This document shows, in pieces, positions 9,379-18,300 of a stretch of 64,000 nt of DNA. The stretch covers positions 62,001 to 126,000 of the forward strand of contig OY729432.1 of the NCBI GenBank assembly GCA_963422385.1, written 5' to 3'. The notes under the pieces were generated by a model. That model made no database searches. It was not told where the DNA came from and worked only from the letters and a program-made list of their open reading frames with translations. The DNA is from JAJDTQ01 sp963422385. GTDB lineage: Bacteria > Desulfobacterota > Binatia > UBA9968 > JAJDTQ01. How positions within the stretch are numbered: the first letter of the stretch is position 1; every line of letters starts with the position of its first letter. The position numbers and the translations under genes were made by a program.

Positions 9379-10254
9379 ATGGCGGAAACCGTATACAAGG
9401 ACTTCGAACGCGAGCAGATGGAGTATCAGTTCAACCCTCGCGTTACCGTGACCGAATATCCCCGGCTGACGGTGGAGCGAGAGAAGGCCAGCGAGGCCAC
9501 CCGCGGAAAGTTGAAGCATTCTCGCGACGTGCGCTACGGCAGCGGGCCCCGGATGCTGTTGGACATCTTCCCGGCCGAGCAGGCCGGTGCTCCGGTTCAC
9601 GTGTATATCCACGGCGGATACTGGCGCGGCGGCAGCAAGGACGCCTACAGCTTCATCGCCGAACCGTTCGTCGAGGCCGGCGTTACCATGGTGCTGCTGG
9701 AATACGACCTCTGTCCGCAGGTCACCGTGCCGGACATCATGCGCGAGACCCGGGAAGGGATCGGGTGGGTCCATACCCACATCGCCGATCACGGCGGCGA
9801 CCCGCAGCGACTCTATCTGTCCGGCTCCTCCGCAGGCGGTCACCTGGTAGCCCGGGCCTTGAGCCACCGCTGGGAGGACGACGGCCTTCCCGAGGATCTC
9901 ATCAAGGGCGCCGTGGCCATCACGGGAGTCTACGACCCGGCTCCGGTCTTTCACGTCTCGGTCAACGAGGACATCCGCCTGACGCCCGATAGCGCGCGCG
10001 AGGTCAGCGCCATGCTCCATCCTCCGCTTGATCGAACGCCACTGGTGGTGGCGGTGGGCATGGCGGAAACCCGTGGATGGATCGGCATGTCCAGGGACTT
10101 CTTTGCCCTGTGTCGGGAGCGGGGAGTGGACTGCCGCTATCTGGAGGTGCCCGGAACGCACCACTTCTCCGTTTCCGGTCAGCTCGGTGAAAGAGGCAGC
10201 CTCATGACGCGCACCGTGTTGTCGCAGATGGGATGCCTGCCGGACACGCCCTAG
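9379..10254 (+). CDS. Alpha/beta hydrolase, arylformamidase (kynurenine formamidase)-like
   Basis: A 291-residue serine hydrolase. The oxyanion motif HGGYW (78-82), the nucleophile elbow GSSAGG with Ser151, and a C-terminal PGTHHFS carrying the likely catalytic His match the BNA7 / arylformamidase and esterase-lipase group. AAGGAGG seven bases before the ATG fixes the start. The family hydrolyses N-formylkynurenine or simple esters. No tryptophan-degradation genes are adjacent, so the substrate is open. The next gene follows within 35 bases. Confidence 0.85.
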   Translation: MAETVYKDFEREQMEYQFNPRVTVTEYPRLTVEREKASEATRGKLKHSRDVRYGSGPRMLLDIFPAEQAGAPVHVYIHGGYWRGGSKDAYSFIAEPFVEAGVTMVLLEYDLCPQVTVPDIMRETREGIGWVHTHIADHGGDPQRLYLSGSSAGGHLVARALSHRWEDDGLPEDLIKGAVAITGVYDPAPVFHVSVNEDIRLTPDSAREVSAMLHPPLDRTPLVVAVGMAETRGWIGMSRDFFALCRERGVDCRYLEVPGTHHFSVSGQLGERGSLMTRTVLSQMGCLPDTP

Positions 10255-10286
10255 CGGCCACGCCGAGGGAGGGACGTGATCGAGGA

Positions 10287-10907
10287 ATGGCGCCATTGCC
10301 GGTGCCTGTACACATGCTCATGAACCATGAACACGACAGGTTGGGGCGTATCCGCAGCCCGGTCCGTGCGGTTTGGCTCATTGGCCTGATGGTGCTCTTG
10401 TCCGGTGCGTCCTCTCACGCACAGACGCTCTACGTCAGCGGCTATCGCGAGATCATGCTCCGCACGGGACCGAGCGTCGAGCACAGGATCATAGCGGTGC
10501 TGGGAACCGGGAACGAACTGGAACTCATCCAGGAGGAGAACGACTACAACCTCGTGTCGCTCCCGGACGGACGCCAAGGGTATGTGCTCAAGAGCTTTCT
10601 GACAAACGAGACGCCGCCCCAGCGACAAATCGAAGAGTTGACCGCCAGGCTCGAAGCCCAGGCCACGGAACTCGAACAGCTTCGCGGCGAGCACGCCCAG
10701 CTCATGGCCGCGAACGACAAGCTGAACACGGACTACCAGAGCGACAAACGCCTGCTCCGGCGGCTTCAGCAGGAAAGCACCGACCTGCAGCGCGACATGC
10801 GGTTGTGGTGGTTCGTAGCCGGCGCGGGAGTCCTGCTCACCGGCTGGTTGATGGGATGGACACGAATTCGCCTCAGGAGAAGGGCCCGGTCCCGGAGCTT
10901 CTCATGA
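10287..10907 (+). CDS. SH3-domain envelope protein (TIGR04211/YgiM type)
   Basis: A 206-residue protein with a signal or anchor segment (about residues 27-46, ending ASSHAQ), a bacterial SH3 domain (about 47-105; YVSGYREIMLRTGPS and GYVLKSFL), a coiled coil (about 108-165) and one C-terminal membrane helix (about 170-190) followed by an Arg-rich tail. This order matches the YgiM-like SH3 family of the inner membrane and periplasm. The start is uncertain: 10287 is chosen, but ATGs at 10314 and 10320 also precede the signal segment. A terminator overlaps the stop codon. Confidence 0.8.
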   Translation: MAPLPVPVHMLMNHEHDRLGRIRSPVRAVWLIGLMVLLSGASSHAQTLYVSGYREIMLRTGPSVEHRIIAVLGTGNELELIQEENDYNLVSLPDGRQGYVLKSFLTNETPPQRQIEELTARLEAQATELEQLRGEHAQLMAANDKLNTDYQSDKRLLRRLQQESTDLQRDMRLWWFVAGAGVLLTGWLMGWTRIRLRRRARSRSFS

Positions 10908-10925
10908 GGAAGCTCCGGAGTTTTC
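10892..10925 (+). terminator. Intrinsic terminator after the SH3 gene
   Basis: CCGGAGCTTC (10892-10901) pairs perfectly with GAAGCTCCGG (10909-10918) around a seven-base loop, followed by AGTTTTCC. The loop contains the TGA stop codon of the SH3 gene at 10905-10907. Confidence 0.75.
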
Positions 10926-10930
10926 CATAA

Positions 10931-10959
10931 TTGACACTCCAGCAACCGTCGTCTAGTTT
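10931..10959 (+). promoter_or_regulatory. Candidate sigma-70 promoter for the LLM/hydrolase operon
   Basis: TTGACA (10931-10936), 17 bases, TAGTTT (10954-10959), placed immediately after the preceding terminator and 50 bases before the ATG at 11010. It has the same TTGACAC...CTAGT layout as the elements at 1076 and 3402. Confidence 0.5.
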
Positions 10960-11009
10960 CCTGTTTCTCACAATCCGATCGCCCATACCGTCTCACGTTG
11001 GGAGGGAAC

Positions 11010-12254
11010 ATGCACCCAGTACAGCTCTTCTGTTGGCATTTCATGGCTTATCCCCATCTGCCCAAGGACTTTGACGAGAAGTACGACACCGGTTGGGTCA
11101 CGGTCCCCAACAGTCTCTGGGACTCGGACAAGTCCCGCGGCCTGTTCCAGGAATACATCGACCAGCTCGCCTACGCCGATGAGCTGGGGTTCGACGGGCT
11201 GGTGCTGAACGAGCATCACCAGAACATCTACGGCCTGATGCCCTCGCCAAACCTCATCGCGGCGGCGTTGACGCAGTGCACCAGCAAGGCCAGGATCGTC
11301 GTGCTGGGCAACCTGCTGCCGCTTCACATCAACCCGCTCCGGGTGGCGGAAGAGTACGCCATGCTCGACAACATGAGCAACGGGCGCATCATTGCCGGAT
11401 TCGCGCCCGGCGGCGGCCCCGAGAACTACAACTACGACATCCCGTCGGTGACCTCGCGGGAACGTTTCTGGGAGGCCGTGGACCTGGTGGTGCGCGCCTG
11501 GACGGACGACGGCCCGTTCAACCACGAGGGTCACTATTATCCGTTGCGCTACGTCAATCCCTGGCCCAAGCCCACCCAGAAGCCTCACCCCCAGATATGG
11601 GTCCCCGGTTCCCGGAGCGCGTCGACGCTGACGGAGGTAGCCAAACGCGGCTACTGCTATTTTCTGTCGTCCCGGAGCCACGGCGGCGAGACCTACAAGG
11701 CCCGTGAACAGTTCTCCAAGGTGCTGGAAGACCACGGCGACAGCTACCAGCCGTACCGCATGGGCATCCTGATGTCGGCCTACGTGAGCGAGACCGACGC
11801 CCAGGCCAGGGAGGAGTGCGAGGAAGGAGTCTGGTATTTCCTGCGCAACTGCCTCAAGGGCCATCTCCGCAAGGAAGGCCGCCAGCTCACCTTCGGCGCC
11901 GGCGTGCCCTACATTCCCGCACCCGCCTGGAAGGAGTTCCTGAAGCACTCCGACCCTGAGCGTTCCATGCTGGGAGACGCCAACGACTGGGACGAGCTGG
12001 ACAAGGCCCAGTCCATCGTCGTGGGGAGTCCTGAAACCGTGCATCGGAAGATACTGGACCTGATCGAAAAGTCCCAGGTGGGCAACCTGTTGATCCAGTT
12101 CCATCTCGGCAACATGTCCAGTGAGCTGGCCCTCAAGAGCCAGCGTCTGTTCGCCACCCAGGTGGCGCCGGCCCTTCGAGAAGACTCCGCTAGGGTCTTC
12201 GCCAAGGCCTACCCGAGGATGGAAGAGACCCTTGCGGCGGGGGCTGTGGCATGA
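11010..12254 (+). CDS. LLM class flavin-dependent monooxygenase, long form
   Basis: A 414-residue luciferase-like oxidoreductase. The family core is clear: YADELGFDGLVLNEHHQN near residue 55, a central RVAEEYAMLDNMSNGR segment followed by FAPGGGPENYNY, then WPKPTQKPHPQIWVPG. The length and the NEHH motif fit two-component alkanal or terpenoid-type monooxygenases that need a separate flavin reductase, which is not adjacent. GGGAGGG four bases before the ATG sets the start. The stop overlaps the next gene's ATG (ATGA at 12251-12254), so the two proteins are translationally coupled and probably act on consecutive intermediates. Confidence 0.88.
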   Translation: MHPVQLFCWHFMAYPHLPKDFDEKYDTGWVTVPNSLWDSDKSRGLFQEYIDQLAYADELGFDGLVLNEHHQNIYGLMPSPNLIAAALTQCTSKARIVVLGNLLPLHINPLRVAEEYAMLDNMSNGRIIAGFAPGGGPENYNYDIPSVTSRERFWEAVDLVVRAWTDDGPFNHEGHYYPLRYVNPWPKPTQKPHPQIWVPGSRSASTLTEVAKRGYCYFLSSRSHGGETYKAREQFSKVLEDHGDSYQPYRMGILMSAYVSETDAQAREECEEGVWYFLRNCLKGHLRKEGRQLTFGAGVPYIPAPAWKEFLKHSDPERSMLGDANDWDELDKAQSIVVGSPETVHRKILDLIEKSQVGNLLIQFHLGNMSSELALKSQRLFATQVAPALREDSARVFAKAYPRMEETLAAGAVA

Positions 12255-13066
12255 GCCTGAGAACCCTTGAGATCAACGGCCGGAAGGTCTCGGTACTGGA
12301 GGACGGGTCCGGCGACGCCACTCTGTACCTTCACGGGTTCGTGGACGTTCACGGAGTCGCGGAAGGCTGGATGCCGTTCCACGAGAAGCTCCTGGGGTCC
12401 TGCCGGGTGTACGCCCCGGCACACCCGGGATGCGCGGCATCCGACGAGATCGAGTATCTGGAGTCCATCGAGGATCTGGTATTCCACTACCTGGAGGTCA
12501 TCGACGCGCTGGGGCTCGATCGGTTCGACCTTGTGGGCACCTGTGTCGGAGGCTGGCTGGCGGCCGAGCTGGCGGCGCGGCACCCCGAGAAGGTCCGCCG
12601 GCTCGTGCTCATCGACGCCTCCGGCCTGTTCGTGCCAGGGGCGCCCATCGGCGACATCTTCATGATGTCCCACCCGGTGCGCGGCACCGACTTCTCCGAG
12701 TTGCGGGCCATGCTGTTCGAGAGCGACCGGACACCGGCGGGACACACGTGGTTCCCGGACGGCCGGGGCGACATCGAGGACGAGCTGCGACGCTACCAGA
12801 TGCTCCGCTTCACCAACCGGTTCGGCTTCAGCCCACCCTACTTCTACAACCGCTCGCTGCAAAGCCGGCTGCACCGCATCGCTGCGCCGACGCTGGTGGT
12901 GTGGGGAGAAGCCGACCGCATGGTGCCCCCGACCCACGGCGAGGCCTACGCCGCCGGCATCCCCGGTTCCAAAGGCCTGGAGCTCGTGAAGGGCGCCGGC
13001 CACAGCCCCCAGGCGGAAGACCCGGAGGCCACGGCCGCGCTGGTGACCGGTTTCCTCAAGGGCTAA
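12251..13066 (+). CDS. Alpha/beta hydrolase with cysteine nucleophile, coupled to LLM monooxygenase
   Basis: A 271-residue alpha/beta hydrolase. HGF (28-30) forms the oxyanion loop. The nucleophile elbow reads GTCVGG, so Cys98 replaces the usual Ser. Asp222 (GEADRMV) and His251 (GAGHSPQ) complete a triad. Cysteine nucleophiles are known in dienelactone hydrolases, although the overall pattern here is closer to the HsaD/MhpC-like hydrolases that have Ser. The ATGA overlap with the LLM monooxygenase suggests it opens or hydrolyses the product of that oxygenation. The substrate is unknown. Confidence 0.85.
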   Translation: MSLRTLEINGRKVSVLEDGSGDATLYLHGFVDVHGVAEGWMPFHEKLLGSCRVYAPAHPGCAASDEIEYLESIEDLVFHYLEVIDALGLDRFDLVGTCVGGWLAAELAARHPEKVRRLVLIDASGLFVPGAPIGDIFMMSHPVRGTDFSELRAMLFESDRTPAGHTWFPDGRGDIEDELRRYQMLRFTNRFGFSPPYFYNRSLQSRLHRIAAPTLVVWGEADRMVPPTHGEAYAAGIPGSKGLELVKGAGHSPQAEDPEATAALVTGFLKG

Positions 13067-13158
13067 CGACGTGTACCCTCGCGTGGTGTTGGCCACTGCT
13101 CGTTGTCACGCCTTGCCGACGACGAAAAGTCCTGCGCACCTTATCCACGGTTTCCATA

Positions 13159-13171
13159 GGACACCACACTA
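13159..13171 (-). repeat. Copy of dispersed TAGTGTGGTGTCC motif
   Basis: Read on the minus strand this is TAGTGTGGTGTCC, starting at the TAG stop of the HEPN pseudogene. The same 13 bases begin at the stop codon of the dienelactone-hydrolase homologue at 24439, with a near copy at 40031. Confidence 0.4.
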
Positions 13172-13596
13172 GGAATCGCCGGCGAGATGCTCTTCCAGTT
13201 CTTGCTCGGTCAGGCCGTTCGCGGACAGGTATCGCCTGATCCGCTCCACGAACTCCCGCGCCCGTCGGCACTCGCCTTGGGTCTCTTCAGCGGAGAAGAA
13301 AACCCCTACGTCGTAGTCCGCCATAAGACGATCATCGGAATGCTCGGTAAGGCTATCTGACCAATACGGCTCGACTTCTCCTGTACGGACGAGATGTTTT
13401 CCGAACATTCGCCTGACTCCGGCGTGGCTCTCGGCCGTCACGTCATGCACGAACAGGCAGCTTTTGCGGCATGCAGAATTGCGTAATACGCTCGCGACAC
13501 AGCGTCCTCACCATAACCTTTCTGCGCTAGAAGCTCGGCCGCTTGCAGCGACTTGATGGATCGGCGCCACTCTGCGAGTATTATTGCCCGATTCAC
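13169..13596 (-). pseudogene. HEPN-domain toxin of an MNT/HEPN pair, frameshifted
   Basis: Reading from the GTG at 13596 gives a HEPN N-terminus with the RX6H nuclease motif RAYYAILH (Arg35, His42), then hits TGA soon after HAAKAAC. The remaining two thirds (HDVTAESHAGVRRMFGKHL to the end at 13169) continue in another frame. One base is missing near 13453-13460: an extra C would restore AAKAALFVHDV and a 142-residue protein of normal family length. The GTG start overlaps the stop of the MNT gene (GTGA), as in intact modules. HEPN partners are RNases that are neutralised by MNT. As read, this toxin is dead, unless the frameshift is an assembly error. Confidence 0.8.
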
Positions 13597-13928
13597 AGGA
13601 CTGATACCGCGTCGCGCTCAACCGCTTGTTGGAAGGGGTAGCCGCGCTTCTTCCGGCCTTCCCATTCTTCTTCGGTATAGGCCAAAATCGACGGCACGGC
13701 GTCCGACATTGCCGCCAAGCTGTATCCTATTCTTCGCACGGGTCGTTTCAGGCCTCCGGCTTCGTTCCTGACGACGAGAAGTATGTCCAGATCGCTGTCC
13801 TCCCGCGCGTCGCCACGTGCCTTGGAGCCATAGATGAGCATGCGCAGGACCACGCCGGAATAGCGTTCATTGAGCGCGCGCAGGTATTCATCCAGCCAAG
13901 CCTGTTCCACAGTATCGAGAGTCAGCAT
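13593..13928 (-). CDS. MNT-type minimal nucleotidyltransferase (antitoxin of MNT/HEPN module)
   Basis: A 111-residue minimal nucleotidyltransferase. The signature GSX10DXD is intact: Gly34-Ser35 and Asp46-X-Asp48 within GSKARGDAREDSDLDIL. In MNT/HEPN modules such proteins modify a Tyr of the HEPN toxin with AMP and so inactivate it. GGAGG eight bases upstream supports the ATG at 13928. The gene directly precedes the frameshifted HEPN gene, and its start overlaps the end of a decayed DUF3883 gene, which suggests the module was inserted there. Confidence 0.85.
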   Translation of the reverse strand: MLTLDTVEQAWLDEYLRALNERYSGVVLRMLIYGSKARGDAREDSDLDILLVVRNEAGGLKRPVRRIGYSLAAMSDAVPSILAYTEEEWEGRKKRGYPFQQAVERDAVSVL

Positions 13929-15303
13929 GGTTCATGCCTCCAGAATTGGAACCACGAGGTTCTGAAGACCCATCTCCCACTCCCATCCAGGAATGTGCCG
14001 GTCATCGCCTTGACTTCGTACCAACGGACGGGCTTGCCATCAGGTCCTGGTTCGAACAAGTCAAACCCGGGATTGTTAGGCTGGGTGCACTTCAAGTTCG
14101 GCTCGCGCTTCAGGATGAAATTGATGGCCTTCGCTTCCAAAGCCAAACGAGCCGACCGGCGCAAACCATCGGGATCGGATTCCTCGTCAGCAGTTCGGAC
14201 CGCTACATAGAAGATGAATAGACCCGCGCCTCTGTTTCCGGACGTGTCTCGGCCACCGTCTCTCTTTGGGCCCCTGGATCGTCCATGGACTTCATCGCCT
14301 TCGTGCCCACCAATACCGCTGGTGGACCCGCTCGCAGGCGTCGTGCCGACCCTATCTCCGGGCTTCTCAACGGAGCCCTCGTGGGCGTCGTCTGGATTCT
14401 CAACTGGTGGAGTAGGACTAGGCGCGTCGCCGAGGCTCGCGGTGGTCGCTTCGGTTGCAGTGGCAGGCCCATCAAGGTCGTCCTCGGCGCTTGTAGTCTT
14501 TGTCAGCCCAAGACGGGCCATCAATTCCGCAAGGCTGGTGAGGCCATGTTCTTTCAAAAAATCCAGCGCTCCAGGTTCAAAGCCGGCTTCTTGAGCGAGC
14601 TGATCGATGATCGGTGGCTTGAAGCGAATCTTCGACTCCGGAAAGGGATTGAATGTCCGGCCGAGCGACCGGAAGGGAACCAGTTCCGGGCGTTTCAGGT
14701 TACCCTGATCATCGGGAATCCACCTGCTTTCGTTGAGTCAGCGCACAAAAGCGGAGTCGAACGGGGGAGTCCTATGATTGCCATAGTGAGTCCACGTGTA
14801 CGTCCCTTCGAAGACCTCGTGACGGCGTTCCGCCAAATGAGCTAGTTCCTCCCAAAGCAGCCGGACCTTCATACGTCGCTCTTCCACATCCAACCCATGG
14901 AGTGCGTTCAGTAACCCGTCCAGTCCATGGAGCATCCAATCCACGATCTGATCATTGCGGCAGGATGTCCGCTCATAGCCGGTCTTCTGACGAGGTTCGC
15001 GAAGTTCTTCGGATGAAAGAGAAGTGTCTTTAATGGGACGTAAATACCTTACAGCACCGCACGCCTCAAGTAATTTGCCCACGGCCTCACCGCGAAGGGC
15101 GGGACAACTGTCGTCCGCGTGTGGAGCCGGCCATCAAGGACAATGCGGTGAATCTCCTCGATGGACTGGTGCACCAGAAGGCCAAAGAAGATCACCGCCG
15201 AACCCGCGGCAACCGAAATCTGCCGATTCCGCTCTGCTTGCCGGGTGTCTCGGCTTGTTGAGGCGGACATGGGCGGCGAGAATGACGTCCGGGTTCCGCT
15301 CAT
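13922..15303 (-). pseudogene. Remnant of a sacsin-like / DUF3883 protein
   Basis: One frame from about 15082 to 13922 encodes recognisable family segments: FEGTYTWTHYGNHR, then, after an in-frame TGA (14738-14740) standing where a Trp is expected, LNESRWIPDDQGNLKRPELV, KIRFKPPIIDQLAQEAG and the DUF3883 core NPGFDLFEPGPDGKPVRWYEVKAMTG near the 3' end. After MTGTF the frame is lost and the domain is truncated at the MNT gene. Upstream, a second frame from an ATG at 15303, which overlaps the metH stop, runs to 15049 and may be the 5' continuation after another frameshift. Intact relatives are very large proteins with an N-terminal Hsp90-like ATPase; that part is absent. Base composition is less GC-rich than its neighbours. 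Confidence 0.65.
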
Positions 15304-18300
15304 TCGTTGCCGGGGTCGTAACCCAGCACCGGGCCCAGCCATCGTTCCACCTCGCCTACTGCCATGCCCTTTCGCGCGGCATAGGCCGCCACCTGGTCCT
15401 TGCCCACGGCGCTCACCGCGAAGTAGCGCGCCGCGGGGTTGGCCAGGTATAGCCCGCAGACCGACGCCGCGGGCCACATGGCGAAGTTCTCCGTCAGCTC
15501 GATGCCGGTGGCCTGGCGTACGTCCAACAGCTTGAACAGGATGGGCTTTTCAGTGTGATCGGGACAGGCGGGGTAGCCCGGCGCGGGGCGGATGCCGCGG
15601 TAACGCTCCCGGATCAGTTCTTCCCGGCTCAACCGCTCGTCCCTGCCGTAACCCCACTCGCGCCGAACCCGGGCGTGCAGGCATTCGGCGAACGCCTCTG
15701 CCAGACGGTCTGCCAAGGCCTTGGTCATGATGGCGTTGTACTCGTCATGCTCGGTTTCGAACCGCTTGGCGAACTCGTCCGCGCCGTGACCGGCGGTCAC
15801 CGCGAACCCGCCGATGAAATCCCCTCGGCCGGAACTCCGGGGCGCCACGAAATCCGCCAGGGCGTACTGGGGCGTGCCCTTGCGCCCCTCCTTCTGCTGG
15901 CGCAGGGTGTGGAACCGGGTGAGCTCCACGGTCCGGGTCTCGTCGGTGAACAGCACGATGTCGTCGCCCTCGCTGTTGGCGGGATGGAAGCCGTAGACGC
16001 CGTGGGCCGCCAACAGCCTCTGGTCCACGATGCGGTCCAGGAGCTCCCGGGCGTTGGCCAGAAGCTCGCGCGCGGCGGGGCCGCGCGCGGGATCGTCCAA
16101 CAGGTCCGGATAGCGGCCACGGATCTCCCAGGTGTGGAAGAAGGGCGACCAGTCGATGTAGGGGACCAGATCGGCCAGCGGAAAATCCCGCAAAACCCGG
16201 CCGCCAGTGAACTCGGGGACGTCCACCTCGCAGGCGTTCCAGTCGATACGGCAGCGCCGCTCCAGGGCCTGGGCATAGCTCAGGAGCCGCGTGCCCGCAC
16301 GGGTCTCGTACTCCCGGCGCATACGTTCCTGCTCGGCCCGGTTGGCGGTATCCAGCACGGCCCGGGCTTCCGGGTCCATGAGGTCCTGCACCACCGGCAC
16401 GGCCCGGGATGCATCCAGCACGTGGACCGTTTCCCGGCCGTAGGCCGGGGCGATCTTCACCGCGGTGTGGCGCTTGCTGGTGGTGGCGCCGCCGATGAGC
16501 AGCGGCAGATCGAGACCGCGCCGCTGCATCTCGCCGGCCACATGCACCATCTCGTCCAGGGACGGCGTGATGAGGCCGCTGAGCCCCACGGCGTCGGCGT
16601 TCTCCGCCACCGCGGCGTCGATGATCCGGTCCGCCGGCACCATGACGCCGAGATCGATGACCTCGTAGTTGTTGCAGCGAAGCACTACCCCCACGATGTT
16701 CTTGCCAATGTCGTGCACGTCCCCCTTGACGGTGGCGAACACGAGCCTGGCGCGCTTCATGGCGCCGCCCAGCTCCCGGCTCTCGGCCTCCATGAGCGGA
16801 GTCAGGCGGGCCACCGCCTTTTTCATGACCCGGGCGCTCTTCACCACCTGGGGCAGGAACATCTTGCCCGACCCGAAGAGGTCGCCGACCACGTTCATGC
16901 CGGCCATGAGGGGACCTTCGATGATGTGGAGGGGGCGCTCGTAACGCTCCAGGGCCTCGTCGACGTCGACGTCGATGTAGTCCACGATGCCCTTCACCAG
17001 GGCGTGAGCGAGCCGGCTCTCCACCGGCTCCTCGCGCCAGGCATGCTCCTCCACCACCGTCGGTCCGGCGCCCTTGACCTGCTCTGCGAACACCACCAGC
17101 CGCTCGGTGGCGTCGGCGCGCCGGTTGAACAGCACGTCTTCCACCAGCTCCCGCAGTTCCCCCGGTATCTCCTCGTACACCGCCAGTTGCCCGGCGTTGA
17201 CGATGCCCATGTCCATGCCGGCCTGGATCGCGTGGTACAGGAACACCGAATGCATGGCTTCGCGGATCCGGTCGTTGCCGCGAAAGGAGAACGAGATGTT
17301 GCTGACCCCGCCCGAGATGTGGCAGCGGGGAAAGAGCGCCTTGAGTTGCCGAGCCGCCTCGATGAAGTGAATGGCGTACTCCGCGTGCTCCTCGATGCCC
17401 GTGGCCACGGTGAGGATGTTGGTGTCGAAGATGACGTCGGCGTCGTCGAAGCCGATCTCCCGGGTCAGGATGTCGTGAGCGCGCCGGCACACCGTCAACC
17501 GCTCCTCCACCGTCGTTGCCTGCTTCTCCTCGTTGAAGGCCATGACGATGACGGCGGCGCCGTAGCGCTTCACCAGACGCGCGCAATTCCTGAAGGCATC
17601 CTCCCCCTCCTTGAGCGAGATGGAGTTCACCACCGCCTTGCCCTGGACGCATTTGAGCCCGGCCTCGATGACCGCGAAATTCGAGCTGTCGATCATGATG
17701 GGCACGCGGACGATCTCGGGCTCGGCCGCCACGTGGTTCAGGAAAACCGACATGGCGTCGACGGAATCCAGCATGCCTTCGTCCATGTTGATGTCGATGA
17801 TGTTGGCGCCCCCCTCCACCTGCTCCCGGGCAATGGCCACCGCCTCCTCGTACTCGCCCTCGCGGATCAGCCGGGCGAACTTCCGGGAGCCGGCGACGTT
17901 GGTGCGCTCACCGACCATGATGAAGTTCGTGTCCGGCCGGATCACCAGCCTTTCCAGTCCGCTCAGATGGGTGAAGCCGTCGGGCTCCGGAGCGCACCTC
18001 GGACGAAGGCCCTTGACCCGCGCCGCAAGGGTCGCGATGTGCTCCGGCGTAGTGCCGCAGCAGCCGCCCACCAGGTTCAGCCAGCCCTCTTGCGCCCACT
18101 CGGCCAGCGCCCCGGCGAGCTCATCCGGGCCCATGTCGTAGCCGCCGAACTCGTTGGGCAAGCCGGCGTTGGGATAGGCGAACACCGGCAGCTCCGAGAG
18201 CCGTGACAGCTCCTCCACGAACGGGGTCATCTGATACGGGCCGAAAGCGCAGTTGATACCTACTCCAGCCAGATCCGCGTGGCTTATGGATGTCAGGAAC

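Noticed and set aside
15555..18206. 883-codon plus-strand frame opposite metH
   Set aside because: Mirror frame caused by codon bias; metH on the other strand is unmistakable.
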